NCBI GenBank assembly: GCA_963576475.1
Contig: OY754979.1
Span: 32,705,778 to 32,769,777 of the forward strand
Length of the DNA stretch: 64,000 bases
Source: Molanna angustata
Lineage: Eukaryota > Arthropoda > Insecta > Trichoptera > Molannidae
Direction: 5' to 3'
Notes under the pieces: model-generated
What the model was told of the DNA's origin: nothing
Databases searched by the model: none
What the model saw: only the letters and a program-made list of their open reading frames with translations
Shown here: one piece after another, positions 44,840 to 55,154 of the stretch
Position numbering within the stretch: the first letter of the stretch is position 1
Layout: each line of letters begins with the position of its first letter
Made by a program: the position numbers and the translations under genes

Positions 44840-45548
44840 CGGAACGTTTAAGTTTGTGAATATGGAGAGAGAACTCCACAGCCTGTCACCAATTTCCACC
44901 AAAGTGTCTGTCAACTCTGACACGTACACTTCAAACTCCGGTAAAGTGTACATCAACCCCAGCCAAGATTCACCAGAAAAGGTCTCGATCGTGTCGACCA
45001 ACGATTCCTTCTATCTGGGAAAAGTGTACATCAACCACGACAGTTCGAGCGTCGAAAAGGTCTCGCTGAACTTCGACAACGGATCGACCAGCTCCGACAA
45101 GTTGTCGCTCAACTCGGAGAGCATCCCCTACTCGGAGCCGGCGTGCGTCGATCCGACGAATCAAAAACTTCAGCAGAACTACGAAAATTACGCGGAGGAA
45201 CGCGACGAGTTTTCGTCCAGGTCCGATCTGCTGTCGTCCAGGTCGGAAAACTTGTCCAGAAACTCGGACAGCACGAGAAACATCTCGGACTCTAGGAACG
45301 AATCGCGGAATTCAGAGGCGTCGGAATTGCGCAGTCTGTCGCCGATCTCGCCGAGAAATGAATCGCGAAACTCTAGTGAAGTGGTGTTGTCAAACGACGA
45401 AGACTACGACAAGTCCATCAGTCCGCTTCCGTCGCTCAAGGAAGAGGAGAAACCAAAGGATGGATTTAGGAGGGACCTCAAGACTCTGCCAGGAGACCTC
45501 AGCAGTCTGCCGCGAGATTTGCTTCCGAAACGGAACCCGTTTGTGAGG
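44832..45548 (+). CDS. First coding exon of an unrecognised serine-rich protein
   Basis: 239 codons from ATG to a phase-0 splice donor (GAGG|GTAAGT at 45549). The frame is open upstream only to 44750 and has no earlier in-frame ATG. The codons are far richer in G and C than the surroundings, a clear sign of selected coding sequence. The protein is acidic and Ser/Asn-rich with no membrane segment or signal peptide. It has a repeated pattern: GKVYINPSQDSPEKVSIVS, GKVYINHDSSSVEKVSLNF and SDKLSLNSES. The middle is an SR/SN-rich stretch (SRSDLLSSRSENLSRNSDS), and two LRSLSPIS/HSLSPIS-type Ser-Pro motifs could be kinase sites. The end is basic and leucine-rich (LPRDLLPKRNPFVR), perhaps a junction to a folded domain. 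It is most likely the disordered N-terminus of a larger protein whose other exons lie outside the window. The function is not recognised. Confidence 0.85.
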
Positions 45549-46800
45549 GTAAGTGCTATTTTTATTAATTATTTTTTTCCACCAAATTTGCATTTCTTAT
45601 TCTTTATATTATAACAATTTATATGTTTTTAAGTTAACTATAACGATGTAATTTTTGCGACGTGGCATAAAGAATTAAGTACAATTTTATCCGTTTTGCG
45701 GCATGACATCAAGTAATAAGTACAATTACAATTTTTTGACTTGACATAATGGACTAAGTATTATTTCATTCATTTTGTGGCGTAGCATAATAAACAAGTA
45801 CAAATTCATTCGTTTTGTAACCAGATACCAAGGAACAAGTATGATGTACATTGTTTTACATTGCAGAAAGGAAAATGTTAGTACCTACAATGTCGTCCGT
45901 TTTTGAACGCAACATAAAGGAACAAGTAGGTACCTATGTACTTAGATAGGTATATTCTAGATTTCTTGAAATGTGACATAACGATGAAGATGTTAATTCA
46001 GTCTTAATGTTGTTTTTATTTCGTCATATGTCATTTTAGTGAATATGATGAAGAGTATGAACATACCTAGTTATTCAATGAGGTTAATAATTCCGTCTTT
46101 GAAAGAGTCATTTAATCCAAGATGTCGATTACAAAATAAAAACACAACTTTAATTAGTCAGAGAAAATAATTATTACATAATGATACTGTTGACACTTTT
46201 GTTTCAATTCTTCTTTTGAAATATATGATTGTTTTTTTCTTCTTCATAATTCAAACATGTTTGTAAACAAAGATGAATCATTTCGTGTGAATTTTGACGG
46301 TCCGATGGTTTGAAGAACGTGAAATCAACGAGTCGTGAATAATTCTTGCTGCGTGTATTTACATATAAAAATATCAGCGATTGAGAAAATCATCCAATAT
46401 CTTTCGAAATGACGAAACATAACATGTGTTTTGTTAATCAAAATAATATAAAAAGTTTATTTAAACTGTAACTCTCCGACTTTGTCTAACCAGTTCCATA
46501 AATATTTAAAAAACTTTGGTGCCAAAAAATAAAAAGAAGAAATTTTATCAAAAAATGTTAGACTTAATTCTCCTATTGTAACTGAATAGGAAGACAAGTG
46601 TGAAAATGTTATTTTTAGCTTCTCAGCTACATAAAACATTTTACTGTCTTATAGTTAATTGACAATAGCGCTTTTGTTTTCACATTAATATGTTTCGCCT
46701 ATATCAGCAGAAGCTGGCAAAGAACGGATCCTAGAAATTTATTACTCGCTATTGTTCGTTTCGGTATCTCTTTTGATTTACAAGCGCATTAATTGGTTTC
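45549..46800. other. Probable first intron, unassigned
   Basis: Follows the donor GTAAGTGC. Contains repeated words of the form GACATAATGGACTAAGTA and GTGGCGTAGCATAATAAACA (45655-45960), a weak decayed tandem with about 60-base spacing. No exon with matching phase was found. Confidence 0.45.
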
Positions 46801-46804
46801 ATGA

Positions 46805-46915
46805 GGAGTACCCCAGGGTTCGCTCTTGGGTCCTATGCTGTTTCTGCTGACAATACTAGAAAGTGCTAATTTACTTGTTGCACGACGATACAGAGAATAT
46901 TATTTGAATACACAA
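46805..46915 (+). pseudogene. Tiny LINE reverse transcriptase core fragment
   Basis: GVPQGSLLGPMLFLL is the conserved reverse transcriptase block before the catalytic loop. In another frame LHDDTEN follows, probably the decayed (Y/F)ADD box, brought close by a deletion. This is the only polymerase-core fragment of a LINE in the window. Confidence 0.65.
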
Positions 46916-47046
46916 TAAAACTCATTTTAATAATAATTCAACGCAATACGTATTTATTTAATTTTAGTGTCTCAAATGTCCATTTGTATACAGGGTGGTT
47001 CTAAAAGTCTATACATTCTGTTTATTTATTCAATTCTTGTTTAATG

Positions 47047-47221
47047 GGTCGATGGCAGAGCGGATAGCGCGCTGGGCTAGTAATCCAGTGGTCGCGAGTT
47101 CGAATCTTGCCTAAACCGATTTCGTTCACCTATAGCACAAGCATTTATGCTTCATTAATTTAGGGAATGTAGGAAGATGTATATGTACTTGTTTAACAAG
47201 GACATATTCATTTAAAAAAAT
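47047..47221 (+). mobile_element. SINE-A copy 2 (tRNA-Thr-like head)
   Basis: GGTCGATGGCAGAGCGGATA, then GCTGGGCTAGTAATCCAG (anticodon-arm-like, loop CTAGTAA, anticodon AGT) and the B-box GAGTTCGAATC. The body runs TAGGGAATGTAGGAAGATGT to GGACATATTCATTT and A-rich. Confidence 0.9.
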
Positions 47222-47339
47222 ACATCTGATAAGCCGGAAGATCAGTGTTGATGGTTCGGCTACCAAAAGTACTTATCGTGTTATCCAAGGTGCACCACGA
47301 AGAACCAGGTAGATTTGCAATTAAAGAATTTGAGTAGTG

Positions 47340-48590
47340 TATTTTCTATGTAAATTCATCTTGACGTTTTAGTTTACATATTTTTTTTATCACATGTACA
47401 CTATACTTATTAAACTATTACAACAATCGATTTCAAATTAGATATATATGTAGGTATACTAAAATAATAATGCACATGTATAACTAATTTCACTCTATCA
47501 CCTAAATAAACAAGGGCCTGTCTCAAGGTAACTACTTAACCTAAATATACTGATATCATTATGTAGTGACTAAGTATATTATAATTGATTATTTTCATCT
47601 ATATCTATGCATTTCTTCTCTGTGATTTAAAATCAAAATGCTTCCAGAAAATAAATAAAGTTTTGAGGTGATTTAGGTATTAGTAAATTGCATTTGAGGT
47701 TTTATATTTTATAGATATAACAACTCACGACATCGACGTTTGGATTTCAAGTGCTACATGCAATTAGTAAATAGTTTTTAAACACCGTTCACGAAATGGT
47801 AAACGTTGGACAGCAGTAAATTATACATACAGTCGGCATGAATTAAGATTATTCATTTCTCCAAGAAAACAATAAGAATTACAAAACCATTTACATGGGA
47901 AATTCTTCTCCTATTAATACAATAACACTTTCCCATATTCATTATAATTTGTTGGTGGCAGATTGTTATTAGGTACGGTTCCAACACTATGAAAGTAATT
48001 TATTATTAATGTTTACATAAATGTAATAATAATATGCACTGTTTTAATTGGTAGATATTATTTAATAAATTAATTAAATATTTAAAATACATTAATAAGG
48101 CATTGCCTTGTTTTGATTATTAATATTGAAATGTTTAATTTCATTTTAATTTGTATCAAAATAAGAATTATGTATGGCTATATACATATTTATTATTCAT
48201 GAGTTTGTTTATTTCATTTAAGAAAACTGCAGCTTAGTACACTGTGCGGTAACATAATATGGTACTTTTGAAATTATTATAAGCCAAAAATGTTTTTTAC
48301 AAATTAAAACAAACATCATTGTTAGATATTGTTGTATCTAATTTGATATTTTTATTATGTTTTGTTTCTAAGGTTTGTTTTTAGAATTTTCTTGCAATTA
48401 TTGATTAAAAAAAAACTCCTGTCATTTTCCTTGTTCCTTTATACCTGGACTCATCTGGGATCGGTTATCAACTTATCACACAACGGTCGGTGAATGTGCA
48501 ACTACATATGTATACGCTGCTTCTGTTGATTTTCTATTTTGTGATTTCGGCATGTGTAATTTCGGAGACATTTAATTCGACGGTCCGCCA
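47340..48590. other. Unassigned 1.25 kb
   Basis: Holds one diverged 36-base hairpin repeat at 47733-47768 (TCGACGTTTGGATTTCAAGT to GCAATTAGT). Otherwise AT-rich without features. Confidence 0.4.
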
Positions 48591-48594
48591 TTAA

Positions 48595-48722
48595 GGGTCG
48601 TATTACAGGAGTTATTTAAGAATAATGTAAGAAAAAGTTGAGGTCCAGTAAACAGTATTCTCGCAGTACGGGACCTTACCTTTTTCTTTCATTTTTCTAA
48701 AAAAACTCTTGTAATACGACCC
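48595..48722. mobile_element. Hairpin MITE, GGGTCGTATTAC ends, copy 2
   Basis: GGGTCGTATTACAGGAGT faces CTCTTGTAATACGACCC. TAA on both sides (48592-48594 and 48723-48725) fits a PIF/Harbinger-type 3-base duplication. Shares CAGTATTCTC and GTACGGGACCTTACC with copy 1. Confidence 0.82.
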
Positions 48723-48949
48723 TAAACGTCTAACATTGCAGTGAAAACAGTGTTGCGTTTGTGATTATATACATCCTTGCAAAAAGACCTACCTCCTTCT
48801 TACCTCTTTGGACCAGATTGGAAAAACTCAGGACAATATCGGTACCTAAGTCTTCGGCTTCCTTCCATCATACAGTCCACAATAATTTCCGTGGTATATT
48901 AAATCTTTTTTATGACAAGGAAATATATCACACAATCATCATCGTCATC

Positions 48950-49290
48950 ATAAGATCGACAGCCCTGGGTGGACCTTGGCTGAATCCAGGAGTCTCCTCC
49001 TTTCCCGTTTATCCGTTGCCTTCGTTCTCCAGTTTCTAATATCTACTGCGGAAGCATCGGCATCGACACTCCCCATCCATCGAGTCCTTGGTCTTCCTGG
49101 TCTTCTTCGACCTTGTGGCACAGAGAGTGTGAGACGTTTTGTGGGGTTGTTGTCGTCCATTCGGATTTTGTGACCAGCCCATCTTAAGCGCCCTATCTAG
49201 ATGGAACTGATCACATCGGGCTCTTCATAGGTCTCGTATAGCTCCCTGTTGTATCGACGACGCCAACCATTATTCTTTTTTATTGGCCCG
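48950..49290 (-). pseudogene. LINE reverse transcriptase C-terminal fragment
   Basis: Minus: RLRWAGHKIRMDDNNPTKRL, then GRRRPGRPRTRWMGSVDADA and KRERRRLLDSAKVHPGL. Typical end of a non-LTR reverse transcriptase. One frame change lies near 49200. Polymerase absent. Confidence 0.82.
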
Positions 49291-49590
49291 TAGATCGTTC
49301 GAAGCATAAACAAAAAATAAAACGAACATAACCATACGAATGACAAAGCATCAAGTAATAAGAACAAAATGAGGAAAAGGAGGAAATATTAATAATAAGA
49401 AAAGAGCTTGTATGTGAGAGTTATGGGATGGTGTTGAAAACCATCTTTATGTACTTTCAATGGGTTTCTAAGGTGTTGTGGAAAATATCTGTGTGATTGA
49501 ATTTTAGGTTTTAGGAATTTTGATAAAAAAAAAATATGTTACACATATCAACAATATAGAGTTCAATAAGTAGGTACATACTTATTTATT
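49291..49590. other. Unassigned spacer
   Basis: Nothing recognised. Confidence 0.35.
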
Positions 49591-49593
49591 TTA

Positions 49594-49756
49594 GGTCGGT
49601 TAAATCACGGTTAATAGGTATGTTGGAAAGTAATCCAATGGACTTGGGTTCGAATCCTACCTCGATTGATTTATTTCGCCTTAAACACAAGCATTGGTTA
49701 ATTTAGGAAACGTATGAGAATGTTATAAGTTACATATTCACTCTATATAAAAAAAA
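49594..49756 (+). mobile_element. SINE-A copy 3, diverged
   Basis: GGTCGGTTAAATCACGGTTA, GGAAAGTAATCCAATGGAC and GGGTTCGAATCCTACCTCGA match SINE-A with deletions in the A-box region. The body words CACAAGCATTGG and TTAGGAAACGTATGAG follow. Confidence 0.75.
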
Positions 49757-49821
49757 CAACGAATGAAATGAAAAATATAACCTTTATATAATGCTTATTA
49801 TATTTGTTTTAACACTTCCTA

Positions 49822-50020
49822 GCCGACCGTCGTGGTACAGTTGGTAGGACATTTGGCTTCTGTGCGGGCGTCCTGAGTTCCATTCCCAGCAGAGGAGAAA
49901 TTTATTTATATTCATTTCTCACGCAAATATTTCTTCTCTGGGCTGAAAACACTGGTTAGTTGGAAGAAATTGCTATATGGCACTTGCGCTCGCCTTGATC
50001 GTAAGGAAGTGTTTATTTTT
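49822..50020 (+). mobile_element. SINE-C copy 3, longest
   Basis: Head GCCGACCGTCGTGGTACAGT, then GGCTTCTGTGCGGGCGTCCT and GAGTTCCATTCCCAGC. The body includes CTGGGCTGAAAACACTGGTT and ends CTCGCCTTGATCGTAAGGAA, then T-rich. Confidence 0.9.
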
Positions 50021-50041
50021 ATTCATACTCTGTACCAACGT

Positions 50042-50212
50042 GGCGAATTCATTTCCAGATGGCAATTTCTTCAAATTAACCAATGTTTCCAGCCCAGAGA
50101 AGCAATATTTGCGTAAGAAATGAATTTAAATATAATTTCTCCTCTGCTGGGAATCAAACCCAGGACGCCCGCACAGAAGCCAAACGGCTAATTTCTATAC
50201 CACGGAGGTCAC
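50042..50212 (-). mobile_element. SINE-C copy 4, inverted next to copy 3
   Basis: Minus-strand copy with GGGAATCAAACCCAGGACGC and the inverse head ending in CACGGAGGTC. It faces copy 3 tail to tail, about 20 bases apart, so 49822-50212 can fold into a long hairpin. Confidence 0.88.
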
Positions 50213-50644
50213 CATCGATGTAAACATAGACAGTAAAGTTTTCTATTTCTCAGCTGTAAATTTAGTTTAATTTTCTATCACCAGAGTGTTAGTGTCGCGA
50301 CCTTAACATGTTCCTTGGTCCATATCTCCATTATGTTTAATATTAGGCTTTTTAACGCTCAGCAAATTCTATTATTATGTTGTTATAATACCTATCACGC
50401 AATATTTGGTTTGAACACGAAACAATAGCGAAAAATAATTAACGAATTCGTAATAATTACTATCAATAACAGTTTTATTTCGAAATACATACCTACTTAC
50501 AAATCATAATTACAAACACAGGACCGCATCAAAAATTTTCGCCCCCCTACCCTTGAATGTCAGTTGTTAATAGGTATTATTTTAATTTGTCTCGACGATG
50601 TTTTGAAAATGAACATTTCCTATCATCGAATACAAACTATGTCT

Positions 50645-50735
50645 CTATAGGGGTAGGCAGAGAACCGATCTTCAAATTTTTCGATTTGGCACGTATACGA
50701 ATTCATGCGTCTATTGTTTATGGTATATTATCTAC
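50645..50735 (-). pseudogene. LINE 3' tail remnant
   Basis: GGGGTAGGCAGAGAACCGAT, TTTCGATTTGGCACGTATAC and GCGTCTATTGTTTATGG match the tail of the copy at 13941 (GGGGTAGGCAGAGAGAACCG and onward) with deletions. Confidence 0.6.
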
Positions 50736-50814
50736 CATAGGTCCCTTACATAATAATTGAGTTCGTCGTTACAAAAAAAGTACATAGTTTTTAATAATTG
50801 CAATGGAAGGGCAA

Positions 50815-51050
50815 GGTTAAGGGTGGATAAATTAAATTACCTCGGCAGTGTTCTTTCGGAGGCAGGTGCAGAATTAAGAATTAAGGAGGCAAGAGCTGCC
50901 TTTAACAAAATGGGATCCCTCTTCTGCAACGAAAAGCTCAATATGGACCTATGACTGATGATGATGAAATGTTATGTATGGTCTGTTTGGTTATGAGTCT
51001 TGGATATTTGAGGTTAACACTAACAGGTTAAAACTTTTCAAATATTGTTT
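50815..51050 (+). pseudogene. LINE reverse transcriptase fragment
   Basis: LRVDKLNYLGSVLSEAGAEL, RIKEARAAFNKMGSLFCNEK and, after a frame change, YESWIFEVNTNRLKLF. This corresponds to the region between the polymerase and the C-terminal tail. Related to the copy at 55155 (YGVETWTVKVNMLIRLEAF). Confidence 0.72.
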
Positions 51051-51389
51051 TTTTTTTAGTTTTTAATTAAATAAGAATTACATCATATTTTCCCGCCAAA
51101 TTGTTTCGTCATATCAGTTTTGTGCTGTCTTTTCAAAATTCCTAAGACATACCTGCTAACAAATTCAGAAGTTTTATGTCGAGCCAGAACAACCAGGCAA
51201 CTCCTGTCTACTGTAAAAGTTCGCAAGATCGCATATCTAGGTCACAAATGAGGGGAAAAGGAAGTGAAGCAATTAAAAAAAAATCAGTGCTAGATGGAAA
51301 GGGTCCTACTAGCACTATGCTCTATTAACAATAAACAATATTTTCCAAATCTTATACATGTCTGCCAATTGTTCAAGCTTCTCACGTTT

Positions 51390-51675
51390 CCCTTTTTGAG
51401 TTCACATGGTCGAGTCATCCTTTTTATGGACGACTTCGACTTCTCAGTCCGTTCCTGTCAGTTTTGTATATTTTCTTCGTCAGGAGTTCTTGATTCATTC
51501 TTTCCATGTATATAAACCATCTCAATGCTTTCATTTTCAATCTATTGATGGCATATTTCTATATTATACATTTATTATTATGTTCTCATTTTTTTTCATA
51601 ATCTTCTTGTTACCAACACTCTCATTTCAACTGCATCCATGCGGCTTCTGTCATGTCCAAGTCTGTCCACAAATA
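51390..51675 (-). pseudogene. LINE tail fragment, family of 13941
   Basis: Plus-strand words TTCACATGGTCGAGTCATCC, TTTTGTATATTTTCTTCGTC and ATTTCAACTGCATCCATG match the reverse complement of the copy at 13941 in order. Many stops. Its left edge abuts foldback element 3. Confidence 0.75.
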
Positions 51676-51700
51676 ATCTTTAATAATTAATATTATTTAA

Positions 51701-53033
51701 GGGGCCATATAAACCTTAACACCTCAATTTCAAATCAAATTACTCAAATATGTTAAACAGTATGTTTCTAAAAAATACCACAAGTATTTCGTATAAGTGA
51801 ATATTCGTCACACAATTTTAAAATTCAGCATGCATTCCCAGCATGAAAATAAAGAATATTAAAAATATTGTTTATACGGCATTTTTTAAAATGGGCTCCA
51901 TAACTATGTGTCGTAGAGAAATAAATTTTTAATGTGCTTAAAGAGTGCATAAAATCCAAGTGAGATTTTTCATTTCAAGTCAGGTCTGTTCTTAAAATGT
52001 AAAAAAAAAACAAATTTTGCATTTCTGATCATTTAAATCACGTATAAACCATTTCTAAAGCACGCGATAGTTACCCTTACTAACACGCAACTTCATAGTG
52101 CATTATACGGTTTAAATATATCATGTTTTCAGTCACTAGATTTAGCTTTGTGTGTCTTCTTAAAGGTGTTCTTTTCTGATTTCTATAAGCCTGACGTAAC
52201 ATTACCATTCTAACCTACGGTGGAAGCGGTCCTGTGCACAGTGCACATACAATATGAATGGCGTACGAAAAATGATATTTTTCTAATTGACCGTGTGAAG
52301 TCTTAAGCATTTTATTCGTTTTTAATAAACAGTGTTAATTTGGTAATACGTTCGAGAAACAAAATGAGAAAAGGAGAAAAAAATCTCAGTTGTTATTCAA
52401 TTTCTGTCAAAAAAATTTGTTTATTTGTGTAGGTAACAATAAAAAATAATTATATCTCACCTTACGTAGGTAGGAATATTATTCCTTTGTCAGTTTGAAG
52501 TTTAATTGAACAACAATGGAATCATTTATTACAATTTGCATTCTTTATTCGATTCGATTTCAATATTGAAAAATTAATTATTCAGTGAGAAAATTTTGTA
52601 TTTCTGATTTACCTGAATACCTACCCGTTTTGACAATGCACGCGGTCAATTTAAGAGGACATATAACGATAAATCTAGTGACTGAAAACATGATATATTA
52701 AAAACGCTTAACCGCCTATGAAGTTACGTGTTAGTAAGGGTAACTATTGCGTGCGTTAAAATAGGTTCTTACGTGATTTAAATTATTGAAAACCCAAAAT
52801 TTGTTGATTTTTTGCATTTTAAGAACAAACCTTACTTGAAATGAAAAAACTTTATCGGTCATTCACTTTGATTTTATGCACACTTTAAGTATACCTATAA
52901 ATGATTTATTTCTAGGAGTAATTTAAAAAAAAATGCTTTAATAGATTTTTATGGTATTTTTTCTAGAAACACACTGTTTAAAATATTTGAGGAATATGAT
53001 TAGAAATTGGGTTATTTAGGTTTATATGGCCCC
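51701..53033. mobile_element. TTAA-flanked foldback element 3
   Basis: GGGGCCATATAAACC at the left is exactly inverted at the right end (GGTTTATATGGCCCC), with TTAA at 51697-51700 and 53034-53037. The arms extend several hundred bases: GTTACCCTTACTAACACG at about 52070 faces CGTGTTAGTAAGGGTAAC at about 52727, and ATCATGTTTTCAGTCACTAG faces its inverse. The centre (about 52150-52670) is unique and has no frame of note. A non-autonomous long-arm transposon. Confidence 0.85.
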
Positions 53034-53039
53034 TTAAAC

Positions 53040-53765
53040 GGGACCTTTTTTCATAATATTTTTAATTAATTCATTCACTTCATCACGGCATTTCTTACAG
53101 TGTGGGGTAACTTGTGAATTACCATATAAAAGGATGCACAAATGTGCGGGTGTGAATTACCAAATAAAAGGATGCACAAAAAAATGTTATAAAATTTAAT
53201 GTACCTATTTAAATATTATCTTTCTATAAATTTAAACTATCCCAAATCTCATACTCCTCCGTACGCGCAATTTGCTTAGAAAGGGATCCGAAGTTTTCAT
53301 TTCACGTATTTACCTATTTATAGATACTCCAATACTATTTGTTAAAATCTATGGAAACAAAGCATTAAACATAAAAATATATAGTACATATACGAATATT
53401 TGCATTTTCACGTTCATGATTTATGATGCAATACATAATTATTTATGTAGGTAAGTGTAACCTGCCAACACTTAACCATAGACAAAATAACATTTATCTA
53501 CAAATCGACCAACCGCTGCATACCGATCAAAACAACGTGTTATCTCGAAACCATAATATTTATACATTCACTTTCGTTTGACTAAAAACTGGTTTTACTA
53601 TTAGCACTAAATTTCTCGTTATAATAAATACATCACCACCATGATATAAATATCTACTGATCTATGTTTCTAGGTTAATTAAATATTCAACGAGTTAATG
53701 CAGATTAAATGTATTTCTTAATAAGGTTATCGATTATGTTGCTGATAATCTATATTCTTCTTTTT
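53040..53765. other. Mostly unassigned
   Basis: 53100-53180 holds a short tandem, GTGAATTACCATATAAAAGG and GTGAATTACCAAATAAAAGG, each followed by ATGCACAAA. A LINE-tail-like scrap (CATCACGGCATTTCTTACAG) lies near 53090. The rest is unrecognised. Confidence 0.4.
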
Positions 53766-53774
53766 TGGTTTTAA

Positions 53775-54217
53775 TCTTGTGGATTGGTTGTCAGCAAAAC
53801 GAGGCATCTCTTCCTCCACTCCGCTCGACCTTCAGCGACTCTCTTCAACTCTGTGTAGGAGGTACACATACTACATATTCGTCTTGTTCTTTGATATCAA
53901 TCTTGTGGATTGGTTGTCAGCAAAGCGATGCATCTCTTCCTCCACTCCGCTCGATCTTCAGCGACTCTCTTCAACTCTGTGTAGGAGGTACACATACTAC
54001 ATATTCGTCTTGTTCTTTGATATCAATCTTGTGGATTGGTTGTCAGCAAAGCGATGCATCTCTTCCTCCACTCCGCTCGATCTTCAACTCTGTGTAGGAG
54101 GTACACATACTACATATTCGTCTTGTTCTTTGATATCAATCTTGTGGATTGGTTGTCAGCAAAGCGATGCATCTCTTCCTCCCCTCCGCTCGATCTTCAG
54201 CGACTCTCTTCAACTCT
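53775..54217 (-). repeat. LINE C-terminal coding tail amplified as four 126-base tandem units
   Basis: GGATTGGTTGTCAGCAAAGC (first copy with one variant base) recurs at 53781, 53907, 54033 and 54146. The spacing is 126, 126 and 113, the last with a 13-base deletion. On minus each unit encodes ELKRVAEDRAEWRKRCIALL, the usual end of a LINE reverse transcriptase protein. The upstream coding part continues at 54753-54830 (GWNDVVETTDRGRPRQEY), after the hAT insertion. Confidence 0.85.
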
Positions 54218-54225
54218 GTATAGGA

Positions 54226-54744
54226 CAGGGGTGGCCAACTTGATTAGATCCAAGATCTACTGTTTACTGAAGAAGCTCTGTGCGATCTACCAATTACATA
54301 CTTCTTGAAATTTTAAATAAAACACTATGTAACTACCTATGTATATTTGTGTGAGCACAGCGTCTGAGCATCTCCCGCTAGATTAGCAAAATCAGGTTTG
54401 TAGTTGGAAATTGCCAACCTTGAAGATCCAGTGTATGAACTTCTGTCAAGCGAAAACAGTGTTTATTTTTTGTTTGTTTTAAGTAGGAAAATGCTGACTC
54501 ACATAAATATATTGAACCAAAACACGAATGCAATTGTTCAACACATTTCTTCAAACATGGATATTTCTCGTTGGAAGCCATCAATGTCCAGAAATCTAGA
54601 ATCATAAAGTAACGTGATAACGTGAACGTAACGTGATGGGTGCAGCAGTTTGTAATTACGTTGCGTATTTATGTATGTTTATATTTTTTGCCTTGCCACG
54701 ATCGACTGGACTAATAGTCGCGATCGACCGGTTGGCCACCCCTG
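54226..54744 (-). mobile_element. hAT element with transposase C-terminal remnant
   Basis: Ends CAGGGGTGGCCAACTTGATT and TTGGCCACCCCTG, with an exact 8-base duplication GTATAGGA (54218-54225 and 54745-54752). The minus frame 54605-54378 encodes FGSIYLCESAFSYLKQTKNK and HCFRLTEVHTLDL. This is the conserved C-terminal dimerisation block of hAT transposases (FGSTY.CE..FS...). The catalytic DDE region is deleted, so this is a 519-base non-autonomous derivative. It split the LINE tail. Confidence 0.92.
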
Positions 54745-54964
54745 GTATAGGAGGTACACTTCATGTCCTCGCACCTCGGTACTCCTGGCGGGGACGCCCT
54801 CTGTCAGTTGTTTCTACAACATCATTCCATCCTAAGAAGGGTGATTATTATAAAGATTACAGAAGAACAAATATGAAAATAAGAACAGTTAAAAGCATCT
54901 ATGTATATGAAAAAAAGGGTAAGGATAGGAAGAAGAAATCAAATATTATCAGATATATATTTTT

Positions 54965-55078
54965 GCTAAAGACTTGTTATCGGCTGGATTACGTGATCAC
55001 TTTAAACGCTTGCGCAACGTTCACCAATTATACTTTTTTAATGATCCCTTATCAATCCCAATCAATTATCTGTCTCAG
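54965..55078. mobile_element. MITE-D copy 6, fragment
   Basis: TTATCGGCTGGATTACGTGA, then CGCTTGCGCAACGTTCACCA, matches the left arm of MITE-D copy 1. Both termini are missing. Confidence 0.7.
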
Positions 55079-55154
55079 AACAGTCCTCATCAGGAAGAAA
55101 CAGTTTTATGTCAAATAAATTTTATTTGATTGCAATTGAATTAAGACATCTTAA

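Noticed and set aside
47047..47120. Possible tRNA-Thr gene (also 56677)
   Set aside because: Head is tRNA-like but acceptor pairing is imperfect, there is a conserved body downstream, and four copies exist with the same tail. It is a SINE.
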